From an uncultured Capnocytophaga sp. (GTDB lineage: Bacteria > Bacteroidota > Bacteroidia > Flavobacteriales > Flavobacteriaceae), in the NCBI GenBank assembly GCA_905372595.1, contig CAJPPS010000017.1:1-12051 (forward strand): a DNA stretch of 12,051 nt, given 5' to 3'. A model generated the notes under the pieces. It made no database searches and was not told the origin of the DNA. It saw only the letters and a program-made list of their open reading frames with translations. The position numbers and the translations under genes were made by a program. Shown piece by piece: positions 5,035 through 12,051 of the stretch. Numbering within the stretch: position 1 is the first letter of the stretch; every line of letters begins with the position of its first letter.

Positions 5035-7704
5035 ATGAAGTTTCTATTATTAGGATTATTTTTTATAAGTTCTTCTTTTATATTTGGACAACAAAGAGTT
5101 ACAGGTGTTATTCTTGATGAACAGAAAGTTCCTCTTATGGGAGTTAGTATTATGGATAAGCTCTCTAAGAAATGGGCTATTAGTGATGAGAAGGGACAGT
5201 TTTCACTACCTTTCAGCAAAGAATATGACTTAGATATACAATTTCTAGGTATGGAGAGGCTATCTTTAAAAGGACAAAAAACTTCTCTAACCATTACTCT
5301 TAAAGAAGAAACTCTATCCCTCAAGGAGGTAGTAGTTACCGCCGATAAGGTCAAGGACAAAACCAGCTCGGCAATTATCCTTGACAAATATGCTATTAGC
5401 CAATTCCAATCACTCTCCCTCTCTGATGTACTCCAACAACTCCCTGGACAACCCATCAAAAATATCGCATTGGATAGCCCAAAAGATATCCAACTACGTA
5501 CAGCTATTCAAAACCAAAATAATGCTTTTGGAGTTGGCTTTATCATAGATGATATGTATATCTCCAATGATGAGAATATGCAAACCTATTCCTTTACACA
5601 AAAAGGAGGAAACAATAAGGCAGCTTTTTCCCACGCCAATAGTTCTATTGACCTACGTACTATTCCAGCTTCCAATATAGAAAAAGTAGAAGTTATCAGT
5701 GGTATCGCTGATGCTAAATATGGTAATGCTACTTCAGGATTGATTATTGTGGAGCGAAAGGCTGGTGTTTCTCCTCTGCAAATTTCAGCTTCTATGGTAG
5801 GGGGAGGTAATACCATCAGTGCTCAAAAAGGATTCAAGCTCCCTAAGAACTGGGGAAGCCTAAGTCTCTCTATAGACTACCTTAACTCCAATAGTGACCC
5901 TCGTAATGACCTGATGTCGTTCAACCGCATTACCACCACTGGGATATGGAGCACTCACAGCCCTTCCCAACGCTTAAAGAATACTCTTTCCTTATCGGCA
6001 AGAAGCAACTTAGATGGTAGCAAGCAATACAAAGAATTAGATCAGGCTTTCCGTAATGGATCTTCAAAAAAAGAATATAGCTATACACTAAGCAACCGTA
6101 CTACCTTACAACTGGAAAGCCCTTGGATAGACCAACTAACTAGCTCCCTGAGCTTCTCACACATAAGAACAGATTCTACTAAGGAATACTATGTCAATGG
6201 GATAGGTAATGTTGTCCCTTTGGCTGACCGTACCTCTTTTCACCAAGGAGTCTATACACCTGTCTCCTATATGTCCAAGGAGCGTACTATAGGCGAACCT
6301 ATTAATGGCGCCCTGAATCTGACAGCTTCCAAAGATCTCTTTCATCATAATTTCCGCCACCTATTATCAGCTGGAACAGGCTTTACTTATAGTGATAATA
6401 TAGGAGAAGGAAAGATTTTTGATGCTAATTCCGCTTCTACCTTGGCTTCTCTAAGCCCTAACAGAGGAGGAACAGATAGCAGGCAGGGAGTGCGGGCACT
6501 AAACTTCAATCGTTATGTAATTGCCAATAAGCTCTTCCATTTCTATGTACAGGACAATATCACCTATACTTTCAATAACCGTCAGTCCTTAGCAGCCAAC
6601 TTAGGGCTAAGGTATGAGAACCAAAATGGCTTTTCCTCACTCAGCCCTCGTACCAATATCGCCTTTACCCTCTCCCCTTCTGTGAAATTCAGAGCTGGAG
6701 CAGGGCTAGCTACCAAGGCACCTTCCTTACAGAACCGATTCCCTGGCAATGTCTTCTTTGATATCTTAGTGAAAGACTTACGTACTGCAAACTATGCAGT
6801 CAATTACATACAAACCTATGTGATAGAACGTCCAGAAGTACCTCTGAAGCCTGCCAAAGCCTGGAAATATGAGATAGGAACAGACCTTAATTTACCTTTT
6901 GTACGTATCAACCTTACCGGATTTCTCAACTATAATTATGATGGATTCGAGAACACTCCTTACTTAGGACTTTATCCTATACCAGAATTAACTTTTACCC
7001 CTAACCCCAACCCTTCTTTACCTCCATCATATACTATTACAAATTATAAAAATATAATATTAGAATACCAGACTACGGGAAATACTGCTAAAAATAGAGA
7101 TACAGGGGTTGAACTGATGATGCACTTTAACAAAATTAAAGCCATCAATACCCAATTCACACTCTCTGGAAGCTATGTATATTCCGAATCAACCAGCAAT
7201 TTGCCTAACCAAGTACCCAATACCAACTTAGCTGATACTGAACATCGTTATATATTGTACCCAAGAGATACCAATAGAGCTGACAAACTCAGCTTACGAC
7301 TTACCGCTACCTATCACCTTCCTTTCTTAGGACTACTAACCTCCCTGACTATAGAGCAATTCACCTTTAGCAACCAATTTGCTACAATCAAGGAGATTTA
7401 CCCCTTGGGCTACCTCAACAACCAATTGCAACATATTGTAATCCCAGAGGCTGATCGGAGCAATAGTCGCTATCAGTCACTTCACCGAGTAGTAGGTACC
7501 GCAAACCAAGACAGACGTACTCCTATGTACCATAACTTCCACCTACGTCTTACTAAAGAACTACAGAATGGATTATCATTGTCTTTCTATATCAACAATG
7601 TAGCGAATTATCGACCTACCATAGTCGTTGCTGGATCTGAAACACGTGTCAATGAAGCTATTTCCTTTGGAGCTACCGCTACTTTCAAATTTGGAAAAAT
7701 ATGA
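5035..7704 (+). CDS. TonB-dependent outer-membrane receptor with N-terminal carboxypeptidase-regulatory-like domain
   Basis: This 889-residue outer-membrane transporter would import a ligand using energy passed on by TonB. The signal peptide is residues 1-18, with cleavage likely before Gln19-Gln20. A CarboxypepD_reg-like domain follows (about 20-92: RVTGVILDEQKVPLMGVSI, then SDEKGQFSLPF), common in Bacteroidota receptors. A TonB-box-like EVVVTADK (98-105) leads into the plug domain, recognisable by LPGQPIKN (136-143), FIIDDMYIS and IEKVEVISGIADAKYGN (215-231). The rest is a beta-barrel rich in alternating aromatic and polar strands, ending in ATFKFGKI. It is not a SusC of the usual type: it is shorter than typical SusC and no SusD partner follows. 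Its neighbours are a surface lipoprotein and a second barrel protein, so an uptake locus is likely. The ligand (iron, heme, copper complex, peptide) cannot be told from this sequence. The ATG at 5035 fits the signal peptide and promoter. Confidence 0.92.
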   Translation: MKFLLLGLFFISSSFIFGQQRVTGVILDEQKVPLMGVSIMDKLSKKWAISDEKGQFSLPFSKEYDLDIQFLGMERLSLKGQKTSLTITLKEETLSLKEVVVTADKVKDKTSSAIILDKYAISQFQSLSLSDVLQQLPGQPIKNIALDSPKDIQLRTAIQNQNNAFGVGFIIDDMYISNDENMQTYSFTQKGGNNKAAFSHANSSIDLRTIPASNIEKVEVISGIADAKYGNATSGLIIVERKAGVSPLQISASMVGGGNTISAQKGFKLPKNWGSLSLSIDYLNSNSDPRNDLMSFNRITTTGIWSTHSPSQRLKNTLSLSARSNLDGSKQYKELDQAFRNGSSKKEYSYTLSNRTTLQLESPWIDQLTSSLSFSHIRTDSTKEYYVNGIGNVVPLADRTSFHQGVYTPVSYMSKERTIGEPINGALNLTASKDLFHHNFRHLLSAGTGFTYSDNIGEGKIFDANSASTLASLSPNRGGTDSRQGVRALNFNRYVIANKLFHFYVQDNITYTFNNRQSLAANLGLRYENQNGFSSLSPRTNIAFTLSPSVKFRAGAGLATKAPSLQNRFPGNVFFDILVKDLRTANYAVNYIQTYVIERPEVPLKPAKAWKYEIGTDLNLPFVRINLTGFLNYNYDGFENTPYLGLYPIPELTFTPNPNPSLPPSYTITNYKNIILEYQTTGNTAKNRDTGVELMMHFNKIKAINTQFTLSGSYVYSESTSNLPNQVPNTNLADTEHRYILYPRDTNRADKLSLRLTATYHLPFLGLLTSLTIEQFTFSNQFATIKEIYPLGYLNNQLQHIVIPEADRSNSRYQSLHRVVGTANQDRRTPMYHNFHLRLTKELQNGLSLSFYINNVANYRPTIVVAGSETRVNEAISFGATATFKFGKI

Positions 7705-7789
7705 TTTAATAGCTAGTGACCATCTATAAGTTATTAGCTACTAGATAACTAACAGCTATTCTATACAATTATTAGTTAATTAATTTTTT
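7705..7789. repeat. AT-rich, weakly heptad-periodic intergenic segment
   Basis: The 85-base gap between the receptor and lipoprotein genes contains repeated TAGCTA/AGCTA-like words and an inverted pair AATAGCT (7708-7714) with AGCTATT (7754-7760). Successive 7-base units such as AGTTATT, AGCTACT and AGATAAC resemble one another, as in degenerate heptamer repeats. There is no TAnnTTTG promoter and no terminator with a T-run, so the flanking genes are probably co-transcribed. Confidence 0.35.
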
Positions 7790-9115
7790 ATGAAGAAAAT
7801 TGTTTTATTTTTATCTTGCATAGCACTACTGAGTGCTTGTCGTAAGGATCATGACAGCTTTAGCAGTGGAAATGACAATGGACAAGTATCCCGTATTTCC
7901 TATACTGTAGAGGCTACTTATGGAGAGAAATTCAATAACCTCAAAGCCTCTGGTGCTGTGGTGAAACTTATTGATACCTCCACAGGACAACAGTATGAGG
8001 CTACCACATCCGACGAGGGAAAGGCTATCCTACAACTCCTACCCGGAACCTATAATATAGAGGTATCAAAATCCCTAACTAAGGAACAGAATAACTCCCT
8101 TTTTGGCTTTGACAATGAGGCTAATTTTGCAGCTTCCAAGCAAGGTGTAACCATCTCCAGAGAAACAAATTTTTTCTCTCTCAAGATGAGTACTTCCCGT
8201 ATGGGCGACTTGGTTATCAAACAGATATACTACACAGGTTCCAATTTACAAACAGCAGCCAAATACTTTGATAGCTTCTTCGAGGTACATAATAACTCCT
8301 CTGATACTATCTATTTGGATGGAATCTACTTTGCCAAACTACAAGGAGTCCAAAAACTCTCTGCAAGTAATAAAGGTAAAAAAGGATATGATGCTGAAGG
8401 AAAATATGATTGGAAACAAGCTGAAGGTTTAGAAGGCTTAGGGGAAAAAGCCAATACTGACTATGTATATGCTAAGACTGTGATTGCTTTTCCTGGCAGT
8501 GGAAGGGAATATCCTTTAGCTCCTGGTAAGTCCAAAATTGTAGCCTCTTCTGCTCGTAACCACAAAGAACCTATCCCTGGACAGCCTGTATTAAATCCTG
8601 AGCTAACCGTTGACCTAAGCCGTGCTCACTTTGAAGTATATCTGGATAACTCTTTTGTTAAAACTGGCACTCTGGATAGTGATAATCCAGCCGTTACCAA
8701 TATGGTGATGCTCCACAAAAGTGGTGGAAAAGATTTCCTTTTGGACACTATGGGTAGAGAAGCTTATATCCTATTCAGAGATACTAAGGAAAATTATCAG
8801 GCATATAAGCGTGTTCCAATGCCTACCGTAACCAATGTAACTGCTACTACTGCTAAATATGTACAGATTCCTTTGGATAAAATTATTGATGGGATCAATG
8901 CTCAAAATTTTAAAGATAGTGATTACCTGCCTCATCGTCTTCCCAACAGGATAGATGCAGGAGAGCTCAAGGCAAAAGGTCTTTATTCCTCTGAAGTATT
9001 TATCCGTAAAGTAAAAGACACTCGAAATGGTATCACTCGTTACCAAGATACCAACAACTCCTCTAATGATTTTGATAGAAAAGAGAATGTATTTGACCTT
9101 AGTGCTTTAGATTAA
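7790..9115 (+). CDS. DUF4876-type surface lipoprotein
   Basis: This 441-residue protein has a lipoprotein signal peptide with lipobox LSAC (residues 14-17) and lipidated Cys17. The next residues, RKDHD, resemble the K/D-rich lipoprotein export signal that sends Capnocytophaga lipoproteins to the cell surface. A carboxypeptidase-regulatory-like beta-sandwich follows (about 36-95: SGAVVKLIDTSTG, TTSDEGKAILQLLPGTYNI). Then comes a larger domain starting near LVIKQIYYTGS (141-151), with YFDSFFEVHNNSSDTIYLDG (159-178). This pattern matches my recollection of DUF4876 proteins of Bacteroidota and is loosely like lamin-tail-type sandwiches. No enzyme motif is visible. It lies between a TonB receptor and a second barrel protein, so a ligand-capturing partner of the receptor is a reasonable inference. 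No promoter is seen in front of it. Domain name moderately sure, lipoprotein nature very sure, function unknown. Confidence 0.8.
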   Translation: MKKIVLFLSCIALLSACRKDHDSFSSGNDNGQVSRISYTVEATYGEKFNNLKASGAVVKLIDTSTGQQYEATTSDEGKAILQLLPGTYNIEVSKSLTKEQNNSLFGFDNEANFAASKQGVTISRETNFFSLKMSTSRMGDLVIKQIYYTGSNLQTAAKYFDSFFEVHNNSSDTIYLDGIYFAKLQGVQKLSASNKGKKGYDAEGKYDWKQAEGLEGLGEKANTDYVYAKTVIAFPGSGREYPLAPGKSKIVASSARNHKEPIPGQPVLNPELTVDLSRAHFEVYLDNSFVKTGTLDSDNPAVTNMVMLHKSGGKDFLLDTMGREAYILFRDTKENYQAYKRVPMPTVTNVTATTAKYVQIPLDKIIDGINAQNFKDSDYLPHRLPNRIDAGELKAKGLYSSEVFIRKVKDTRNGITRYQDTNNSSNDFDRKENVFDLSALD

Positions 9116-9132
9116 TTATTGTTTAGTTATAC

Positions 9133-9169
9133 GAATGAGTGCCTTAGGCACTCATTCTTTCCTTTTTTG
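9133..9169 (+). terminator. Intercistronic hairpin with T-rich tail (attenuator or weak terminator)
   Basis: GAATGAGTGCC (9133-9143) and GGCACTCATTC (9147-9157) form a perfect 11-bp stem with a 3-base TTA loop, followed by TTTCCTTTTTT (9158-9168). It lies between the lipoprotein and the DUF6850-type gene, whose ATG is only 14 bases beyond the stem. The T-run is broken by CC, so termination may be partial. It could lower expression of the third gene or stabilise the upstream message. Confidence 0.72.
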
Positions 9170-9171
9170 CT

Positions 9172-10710
9172 ATGAAAAGATTCTTTTTACCCTTATGTGG
9201 GCTCTTTGGAGCTACTTCTTTTGGACAAATTGCCCCTGACACTGAGCTGTTTAGAAAAATGTATACTCTATATGAGTCCTCTCCTATATTTCTTACAGAG
9301 ATACCTGTTGACAATTTTACCTTCAGTAGCCTATACCTTAACCATAAGGAGGGTAATCTTCGCCTTGCACAAGAGGCTCAGGAACAAACAGACTTTGGGT
9401 TGCACTCCTATGGTTTCTATAAGCATAAGCGTATCCATTTCTTTGGAAAGCTCAACCTACAACGTATCTATCAGAAAGACAAGGCTTGGACGCTCTCCGA
9501 AGAAGAAGTACAGCCTAATGGACTTATGCCTGATCCTCATTACTTTGCTGTAAGCCGTCCTGCCCCTTGGGTAAACCAACAGTACAATATCTTCGGTGGA
9601 GCAGGCATTCCTATCTACAAACAAGTATGGGATATAACCCTCGCTACTCGTATCAATTATGAGGAAAAATTCCGAGAATCCTACGACCCTCGCCCAAAAA
9701 CAAGCCATAATGAGCTCCATTTCACTGCACAAACAGCCTTTCGTATCTTTCCAAAACACAAAATAGCCCTTTCTGGAGAATATGGATACAACAAAGCCAC
9801 TAATCTTTTGAAATTTGTCGACGAAGAGGGACAAACTCCTAATAACTATATCAAGTATAATCGCTGGCAACTGGGATATGGCACTTTTCAGCTCCCTCCC
9901 AACGCTAATAATAAGCGTAACAACGACTATTACGGCTTTGCACTGGGCTATCATTACACAGGAGAACAAAACAAATTCCTTGTAGAAGGAAGCTATAGAA
10001 ATACACTTACCAAGACCTACCTCAATGGTAACGATAGTGAGTTTGATGAGGATATCATAGCCCGCCTCTATGAAGATAATTTCTTAGTTAAATCACACTA
10101 TATCAAACAACTAAAAGAAGACCAAGTACTGAGTTTCTCCATAGTAGCCTCCCAAAAGAAAAGTACCAATCGCCTTATGAAACGCCAAGGACGGAGCTAT
10201 CGTTCCTACCAAGAAGATATTACTTTCTCTGCCAATTTATTAAAAAACATTGGAACTACCTCCCGTGAGCTTGCCTTTGAAGTAGCTTATCAGGGAGCCT
10301 ATCAGAAAGACATCATTGCCAAAACCCTTACCGATCATAATACATTGGCTCTTTCTTTTCTTTGGGCAAAGGAATATGAGGTGGATACTTTCCTAATACG
10401 TCCACTCCTAAAGGGTACTATTATCTCTCCTCTCCATAACAAGTTAATCAACCAAAACGAAGATTATCTCAAACCTTATGAGGAAAGGGACTATGCTGCC
10501 CGTACTCTGCGCCTTTTCTATGGGGAAGTCATCTACCCTGACCATAAGTTCTTCCTCACTACCCGCTATGAGCTTTCTTTAGGAACTGACCTCAAGAAGC
10601 GCCTTTCCAAGCAAACCTTACTGATCACAGGTATCCATTCCACCTATACTACTTCTTTCAAGGGAGCTAATCGCTATGGGGTAGCTTTTTCTATTTCTCT
10701 TCTAAAATAA
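9172..10710 (+). CDS. DUF6850-type outer-membrane beta-barrel protein
   Basis: This 512-residue protein has an N-terminal signal peptide (about residues 1-18, ending TSFG before Gln19). The mature part is a run of amphipathic beta strands with alternating aromatic and polar residues, for example YGFYKHKRIHFFGKLNLQRI, YYGFALGYHYTG and RYGVAFSISLLK at the C-terminus, consistent with an outer-membrane barrel. It has no plug domain or TonB box, so it is not a TonB receptor. The layout matches my recollection of the DUF6850 barrel family of Bacteroidota, which is uncharacterised. It follows the lipoprotein gene by 56 bases across a hairpin and is probably in the same operon. The ATG at 9172 is favoured because it gives a good signal peptide. 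It could be a pore, a surface scaffold or a receptor accessory; nothing in the sequence decides this. Confidence 0.78.
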   Translation: MKRFFLPLCGLFGATSFGQIAPDTELFRKMYTLYESSPIFLTEIPVDNFTFSSLYLNHKEGNLRLAQEAQEQTDFGLHSYGFYKHKRIHFFGKLNLQRIYQKDKAWTLSEEEVQPNGLMPDPHYFAVSRPAPWVNQQYNIFGGAGIPIYKQVWDITLATRINYEEKFRESYDPRPKTSHNELHFTAQTAFRIFPKHKIALSGEYGYNKATNLLKFVDEEGQTPNNYIKYNRWQLGYGTFQLPPNANNKRNNDYYGFALGYHYTGEQNKFLVEGSYRNTLTKTYLNGNDSEFDEDIIARLYEDNFLVKSHYIKQLKEDQVLSFSIVASQKKSTNRLMKRQGRSYRSYQEDITFSANLLKNIGTTSRELAFEVAYQGAYQKDIIAKTLTDHNTLALSFLWAKEYEVDTFLIRPLLKGTIISPLHNKLINQNEDYLKPYEERDYAARTLRLFYGEVIYPDHKFFLTTRYELSLGTDLKKRLSKQTLLITGIHSTYTTSFKGANRYGVAFSISLLK

Positions 10711-10716
10711 AAATCG

Positions 10717-10724
10717 TATCTTTG
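10717..10724 (+). promoter_or_regulatory. Candidate -7 element of the di-heme peroxidase gene
   Basis: TATCTTTG at 10717-10724 matches TAnnTTTG perfectly. It starts six bases after the DUF6850-type stop and lies 24 bases before the peroxidase ATG. No clear TTG is seen about 20 bp upstream, where the sequence is a pyrimidine-rich run inside the preceding gene. This suggests the peroxidase can be transcribed separately from the receptor operon. Confidence 0.5.
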
Positions 10725-10748
10725 CCTCCATAGCCCTAAAACTCTAAA

Positions 10749-11891
10749 ATGAAAAAAATACTTATCTTGCCTCTTTGTATAGGGGTTTTCTTCTCTTTCA
10801 CTCAGCTAAAAGACTCGTTGTACGAACCTGAATATATCGCACAGCTCCGAGAAGCCTATAGCAGTGGGGATACCAAAAACTGGGAAGCTCCTTTCTTGGA
10901 TGAAAGTGTAAAAGCAAGCTATGTGGAGATTGGTTCCTTACCTAAGCTCTCTTTCCCTGAGAACAACCCTTACACGGATGCAAAAAAAGAACTAGGTAAG
11001 CTCCTGTTCTTTGACCCTCGTCTCTCAAAATCCAAACAGATCTCTTGTGCCAACTGTCACGATCCTGAATTAGGATGGGCTGACGGGCGTAGTGTTTCCT
11101 TTGGTCATGACCGAAAGAATGGTATAAGAAACTCTCCCTCGGTGTTCAATATGGCTTATCATACGACTTTCTTCTGGGATGGAAGGGCAAGCTCCCTTGA
11201 GTCTCAGGCTATGTTCCCTCTTACCGATCCTGTAGAGATGGCATCTCATGAGGTAGTAGCCGTAAAGCATATCAAACGTATCAAAGGCTATCGCCCTTAC
11301 TTCAAGGAAGCCTTTGGTGATGAGACCATTACCCTCTCTCGTATCTTTGATGCCATTACCACCTATGAGCGTACCATTGTCAGTGGAAAAAGCAAGTTCG
11401 ACCGCTTTATTGCAGGCGACAAAAACCTCTTCACTGATGAGGAGGTCTTAGGGCTACACCTATTCCGTACCAAGGCTCGCTGCATTAATTGTCACTTCTC
11501 TCCCCTCTTTTCTGACCAACAGTTTCACAACTTAGGACTATCCTACTATGGACGTAAATATGAGGATTTGGGTAGATACAAAATTAGCAAGGAGAAAGCT
11601 GATGTAGGTCGTTTTAAGACTGCTTCCCTACGCGAGGTAGCTCGTACAGCCCCCTATATGCACAATGGACTAATATCTACCTTGGACGAGGTTATCCAAA
11701 TGTATGATGCAGGAATGGCGCACCCTAAGCCTCGCAAAGATCAGGAAAACGACCCTTTATTCCCCACCACAGACCCCTTGCTTCAAAAACTCTCTCTTAC
11801 CAAAGAAGAAAAAGCAGCTCTCAAAGCCTTCCTCCTGACTCTCAGCTCCCCTTTCAAGCGAGAAAGTCTCCCCAATCTACCCTTAAAGTAG
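10749..11891 (+). CDS. Di-heme cytochrome c peroxidase, CcpA/MauG superfamily
   Basis: This 380-residue protein should be exported: residues 1-19 are hydrophobic after MKK, though cleavage is unclear. It carries two covalent c-type heme sites, CANCH (Cys100, Cys103, His104) and CINCH (Cys245, Cys248, His249). Between them are the marks of bacterial di-heme peroxidases: His120 in SFGHD, RNSPS (127-131), Trp143 in WDGR (the inter-heme tryptophan position), Gln153 and Glu163 in DPVEM (the catalytic Gln/Glu pair, ten residues apart as in Pseudomonas CcpA). After the second heme come LREVARTAPYMHNG and TLDEVIQMYDAG; in this last block Tyr319, next to Met318, falls at the usual axial-ligand position by eye. 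CcpA enzymes reduce hydrogen peroxide, whereas MauG and MbnH oxidise residues on a partner protein. It lies downstream of the receptor operon with its own -7 element. Confidence 0.93.
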   Translation: MKKILILPLCIGVFFSFTQLKDSLYEPEYIAQLREAYSSGDTKNWEAPFLDESVKASYVEIGSLPKLSFPENNPYTDAKKELGKLLFFDPRLSKSKQISCANCHDPELGWADGRSVSFGHDRKNGIRNSPSVFNMAYHTTFFWDGRASSLESQAMFPLTDPVEMASHEVVAVKHIKRIKGYRPYFKEAFGDETITLSRIFDAITTYERTIVSGKSKFDRFIAGDKNLFTDEEVLGLHLFRTKARCINCHFSPLFSDQQFHNLGLSYYGRKYEDLGRYKISKEKADVGRFKTASLREVARTAPYMHNGLISTLDEVIQMYDAGMAHPKPRKDQENDPLFPTTDPLLQKLSLTKEEKAALKAFLLTLSSPFKRESLPNLPLK

Positions 11892-11912
11892 ATACTAAAC
11901 TATTGTTAATTA

Positions 11913-11945
11913 TTGATTATTAAGAATTTAAATTTCATACTTTTG
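11913..11945 (+). promoter_or_regulatory. Promoter of the terminal lipoprotein gene
   Basis: TTG (11913-11915), a 22-bp spacer and TACTTTTG (11938-11945) match the Bacteroidota promoter pattern. It lies 33 bases before the ATG at 11979, in the 87-base gap after the peroxidase. No terminator hairpin is seen between the peroxidase stop and this promoter. Confidence 0.6.
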
Positions 11946-11978
11946 TGTCCTAAATATAGATTTCTAAAAATAAAAAGT

Positions 11979-12051
11979 ATGAAAAAACTGATTTTTTCGG
12001 CATTAGTTGCCACAGCATTATTCGTTTCCTCTTGCGGGAAAGACGACGACA
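11979..12051 (+). CDS. Lipoprotein, 3'-truncated by window edge
   Basis: Only 24 codons are visible. They encode a lipoprotein signal peptide: MKK, a hydrophobic stretch, then VSSC (residues 16-19) with the lipidated Cys19. The next residues, GKDDD, fit the K followed by acidic residues that acts as a surface export signal in Capnocytophaga lipoproteins, so surface exposure is likely. The rest is outside the window, so no family can be given. Its position after a di-heme peroxidase raises the possibility that it is the peroxidase's partner or substrate (as MbnP is for MbnH), but this is speculation. It appears to have its own promoter. Confidence 0.85.
   Translation, partial: MKKLIFSALVATALFVSSCGKDDD

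Noticed and set aside
5025..5459. 144-residue open frame on the minus strand
   Set aside because: It is antisense to the signal peptide, regulatory domain and plug of the TonB receptor, and its sequence is a Ser/Leu/Ile-rich shadow without a family match.
5035..7704. SusC/SusD-type glycan utilisation locus
   Set aside because: The receptor is shorter than typical SusC, the following lipoprotein lacks SusD-like helical repeats, and no glycoside hydrolase is present.
9457..9969. 170-residue open frame on the minus strand
   Set aside because: It lies wholly opposite the DUF6850-type barrel gene, whose signal peptide and barrel pattern are convincing. The minus-strand protein has no recognisable domain and no promoter.

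Overview
The window looks like chromosomal DNA of a flavobacterium (phylum Bacteroidota). The base composition is moderately AT-rich. Starts lack strong Shine-Dalgarno sequences, and several genes are preceded by the Bacteroidota -7 element TAnnTTTG, often with a TTG about 20-22 bp upstream. Exported proteins have the flavobacterial style (signal peptides ending ...FGQ, lipoproteins ending ...SxC). Two lipoproteins carry a K/D-rich stretch right after the lipid-bearing cysteine, resembling the surface lipoprotein export signal described in Capnocytophaga. That, with the gyrB and rnpB sequences, makes Capnocytophaga or a close relative a reasonable guess, but it is an inference.

Left part (1-4525), mostly housekeeping. 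A beta-propeller-like protein, cut by the window edge and very AT-rich, is followed by a MmcQ/YjbR family protein. Convergent to these on the minus strand lie the RNase P RNA gene (rnpB) and, just upstream of it, a YpfJ-type zinc metallopeptidase. The metallopeptidase and gyrB diverge from a compact intergenic region with a well-formed promoter in each direction. gyrB ends in a strong intrinsic terminator.

Middle (4543-4968). A small hotdog-fold protein resembles the ApeP-type 3-hydroxyacyl-ACP dehydratase-like proteins and lacks the FabZ catalytic His motif. It stands alone, without a biosynthetic cluster.

Right part (5035-12051), an envelope locus, all on the plus strand: a TonB-dependent receptor with an N-terminal carboxypeptidase-regulatory-like domain, a probably surface-exposed DUF4876-type lipoprotein, a DUF6850-type outer-membrane beta-barrel protein, a periplasmic di-heme peroxidase of the CcpA/MauG superfamily, and the start of another lipoprotein with a strong surface-export motif. 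The first three probably form an operon from the promoter at 4983-5015, with an intercistronic hairpin before the third. The peroxidase and the last lipoprotein each have their own TAnnTTTG element. The locus plausibly imports or processes an unidentified ligand (metal, metallophore or peptide-like) at the outer membrane, with a redox enzyme in the periplasm. The ligand cannot be told from the sequence. This is the only part of the window that could represent a poorly described system.
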